Source of the DNA: Limisoma sp963590405 | GTDB lineage: Bacteria > Bacteroidota > Bacteroidia > Bacteroidales > Muribaculaceae | Direction of reading: 5' to 3' | DNA length: 64,000 nt | NCBI GenBank assembly: GCA_963590405.1 | Contig: CAVAPE010000004.1 | Location: 5,766 to 69,765, forward strand | Shown here: one piece after another, positions 63,806 to 64,000 of the stretch | How the letters are laid out: every line of letters begins with the position of its first letter | Position numbering within the stretch: the stretch's first letter is position 1 | Program-made: the position numbers and the translations under genes | The notes under the pieces: generated by a model | Database searches by the model: none | Told to the model about the DNA's origin: nothing | What the model saw: only the letters and a program-made list of their open reading frames with translations

Positions 63806-64000
63806 TTACTCTACCCAGACTTTTCTTGTCTGGCCGTCGCTCATTTTCAGTATGTTCAAGCCGTTGAACGGCTCGTTCATCACTCGTCCATTGATGTCAT
63901 AGCGTCCAACCACAGTACTGTTGTCATCGCAGGTAATCTGGTTAACACTAGTGAAGTCTTTCTCCTCAATGAAGAAAAACTCCTTCCATTGGTCGGCAGC
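63806..64000 (-). CDS. C-terminal end of a T9SS cargo-like surface protein (partial)
   Basis: Partial reading frame of 64 residues entering from the right edge and ending at a TAA at 63806-63808. The translation includes VVGRYDINGRVMNEPFNGLN and ILKMSDGQTRKVWVE at the very end. This layout (YDxxGR, then a Gly/Leu turn, then a GxxxKVxxx final strand) is typical of type A T9SS C-terminal sorting domains. The rest of the protein is outside the window, so its function is unknown. SprA is encoded 3.4 kb away. Confidence 0.7.
   Translation of the reverse strand, partial: AADQWKEFFFIEEKDFTSVNQITCDDNSTVVGRYDINGRVMNEPFNGLNILKMSDGQTRKVWVE

Overview
The window looks like a chromosomal segment from a member of the Bacteroidales (Bacteroidota), with mixed housekeeping and cell-surface genes. 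The evidence is the -7 promoter box TAnnTTTG (sometimes with a -33 TTTG), a type III glutamine synthetase, an N-succinylornithine-type carbamoyltransferase, a full-length SprA of the type IX secretion system (T9SS), a PorT-like outer membrane barrel, a malic enzyme-phosphotransacetylase fusion and a Bacteroides-type glycogen cluster. I cannot fix the family or genus. I found no phage, insertion sequence, plasmid or CRISPR array.

Layout. 1-12 kb is almost all on the minus strand. Reading leftwards it holds galE-dnaG-LysM protein-PorT-like barrel, then a hemerythrin/RIC-like protein with an overlapping LuxR-type regulator, then tsaD-cinA, a tRNA-Arg(TCT), and yicC-gmk-nadD. 12-21 kb holds a frameshifted YjjG-type HAD phosphatase facing a YigZ-family gene, then rightward DUF4494-yggS-sugar MFS transporter, transketolase, and a broken M16 peptidase. 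21-26 kb is a leftward glycogen operon (debranching enzyme, glycosyltransferase, GH57). 26-35 kb holds a lipid/diacylglycerol kinase divergent from a MATE exporter, a secreted barrel protein, argF', pncB, class I fumarase and a secreted transglutaminase-like protein. A tandem pair of identical tRNA-Arg(ACG) genes and the malic enzyme fusion follow. 38-43 kb is the dTDP-L-rhamnose operon rfbACDB and a secreted alpha-amylase. 43-49 kb holds a small membrane protein with a 21-bp repeat array upstream, then dapF, glnA (type III) and a PurF-like amidotransferase. 49-52 kb is a prolyl oligopeptidase/S12 serine hydrolase pair. 52-64 kb is ruvA-sprA followed by a membrane glycosyltransferase, a DUF4369 lipoprotein and a secreted NlpC/P60-like protein, with a T9SS-type C-terminal domain entering from the right edge.

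How the genes fit together. Glycogen synthesis and breakdown, nucleotide-sugar synthesis (galE, rfb), central carbon metabolism (tkt, maeB, fumarase), nitrogen assimilation (glnA plus PurF-like), arginine and NAD synthesis (argF', pncB, nadD, cinA) and envelope export (sprA, PorT-like, LysM) are represented. No wholly new defence or mobile system is visible. The least described items are the RIC-like protein lacking its N-terminal Cys-Cys paired with a receiver that lacks the phospho-acceptor Asp, a GH57 amylase with a histone-H1-like Lys/Ala tail, and the 21-bp direct-repeat array.

A quality warning. Three genes (HAD at 12.2 kb, M16 at 19.06 kb, membrane glycosyltransferase at 61.5 kb) carry small duplications or deletions. 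The two duplications differ only at synonymous sites, including six in a 112-bp unit, which points to two strain haplotypes being joined by a metagenome assembler rather than to real inactivation.
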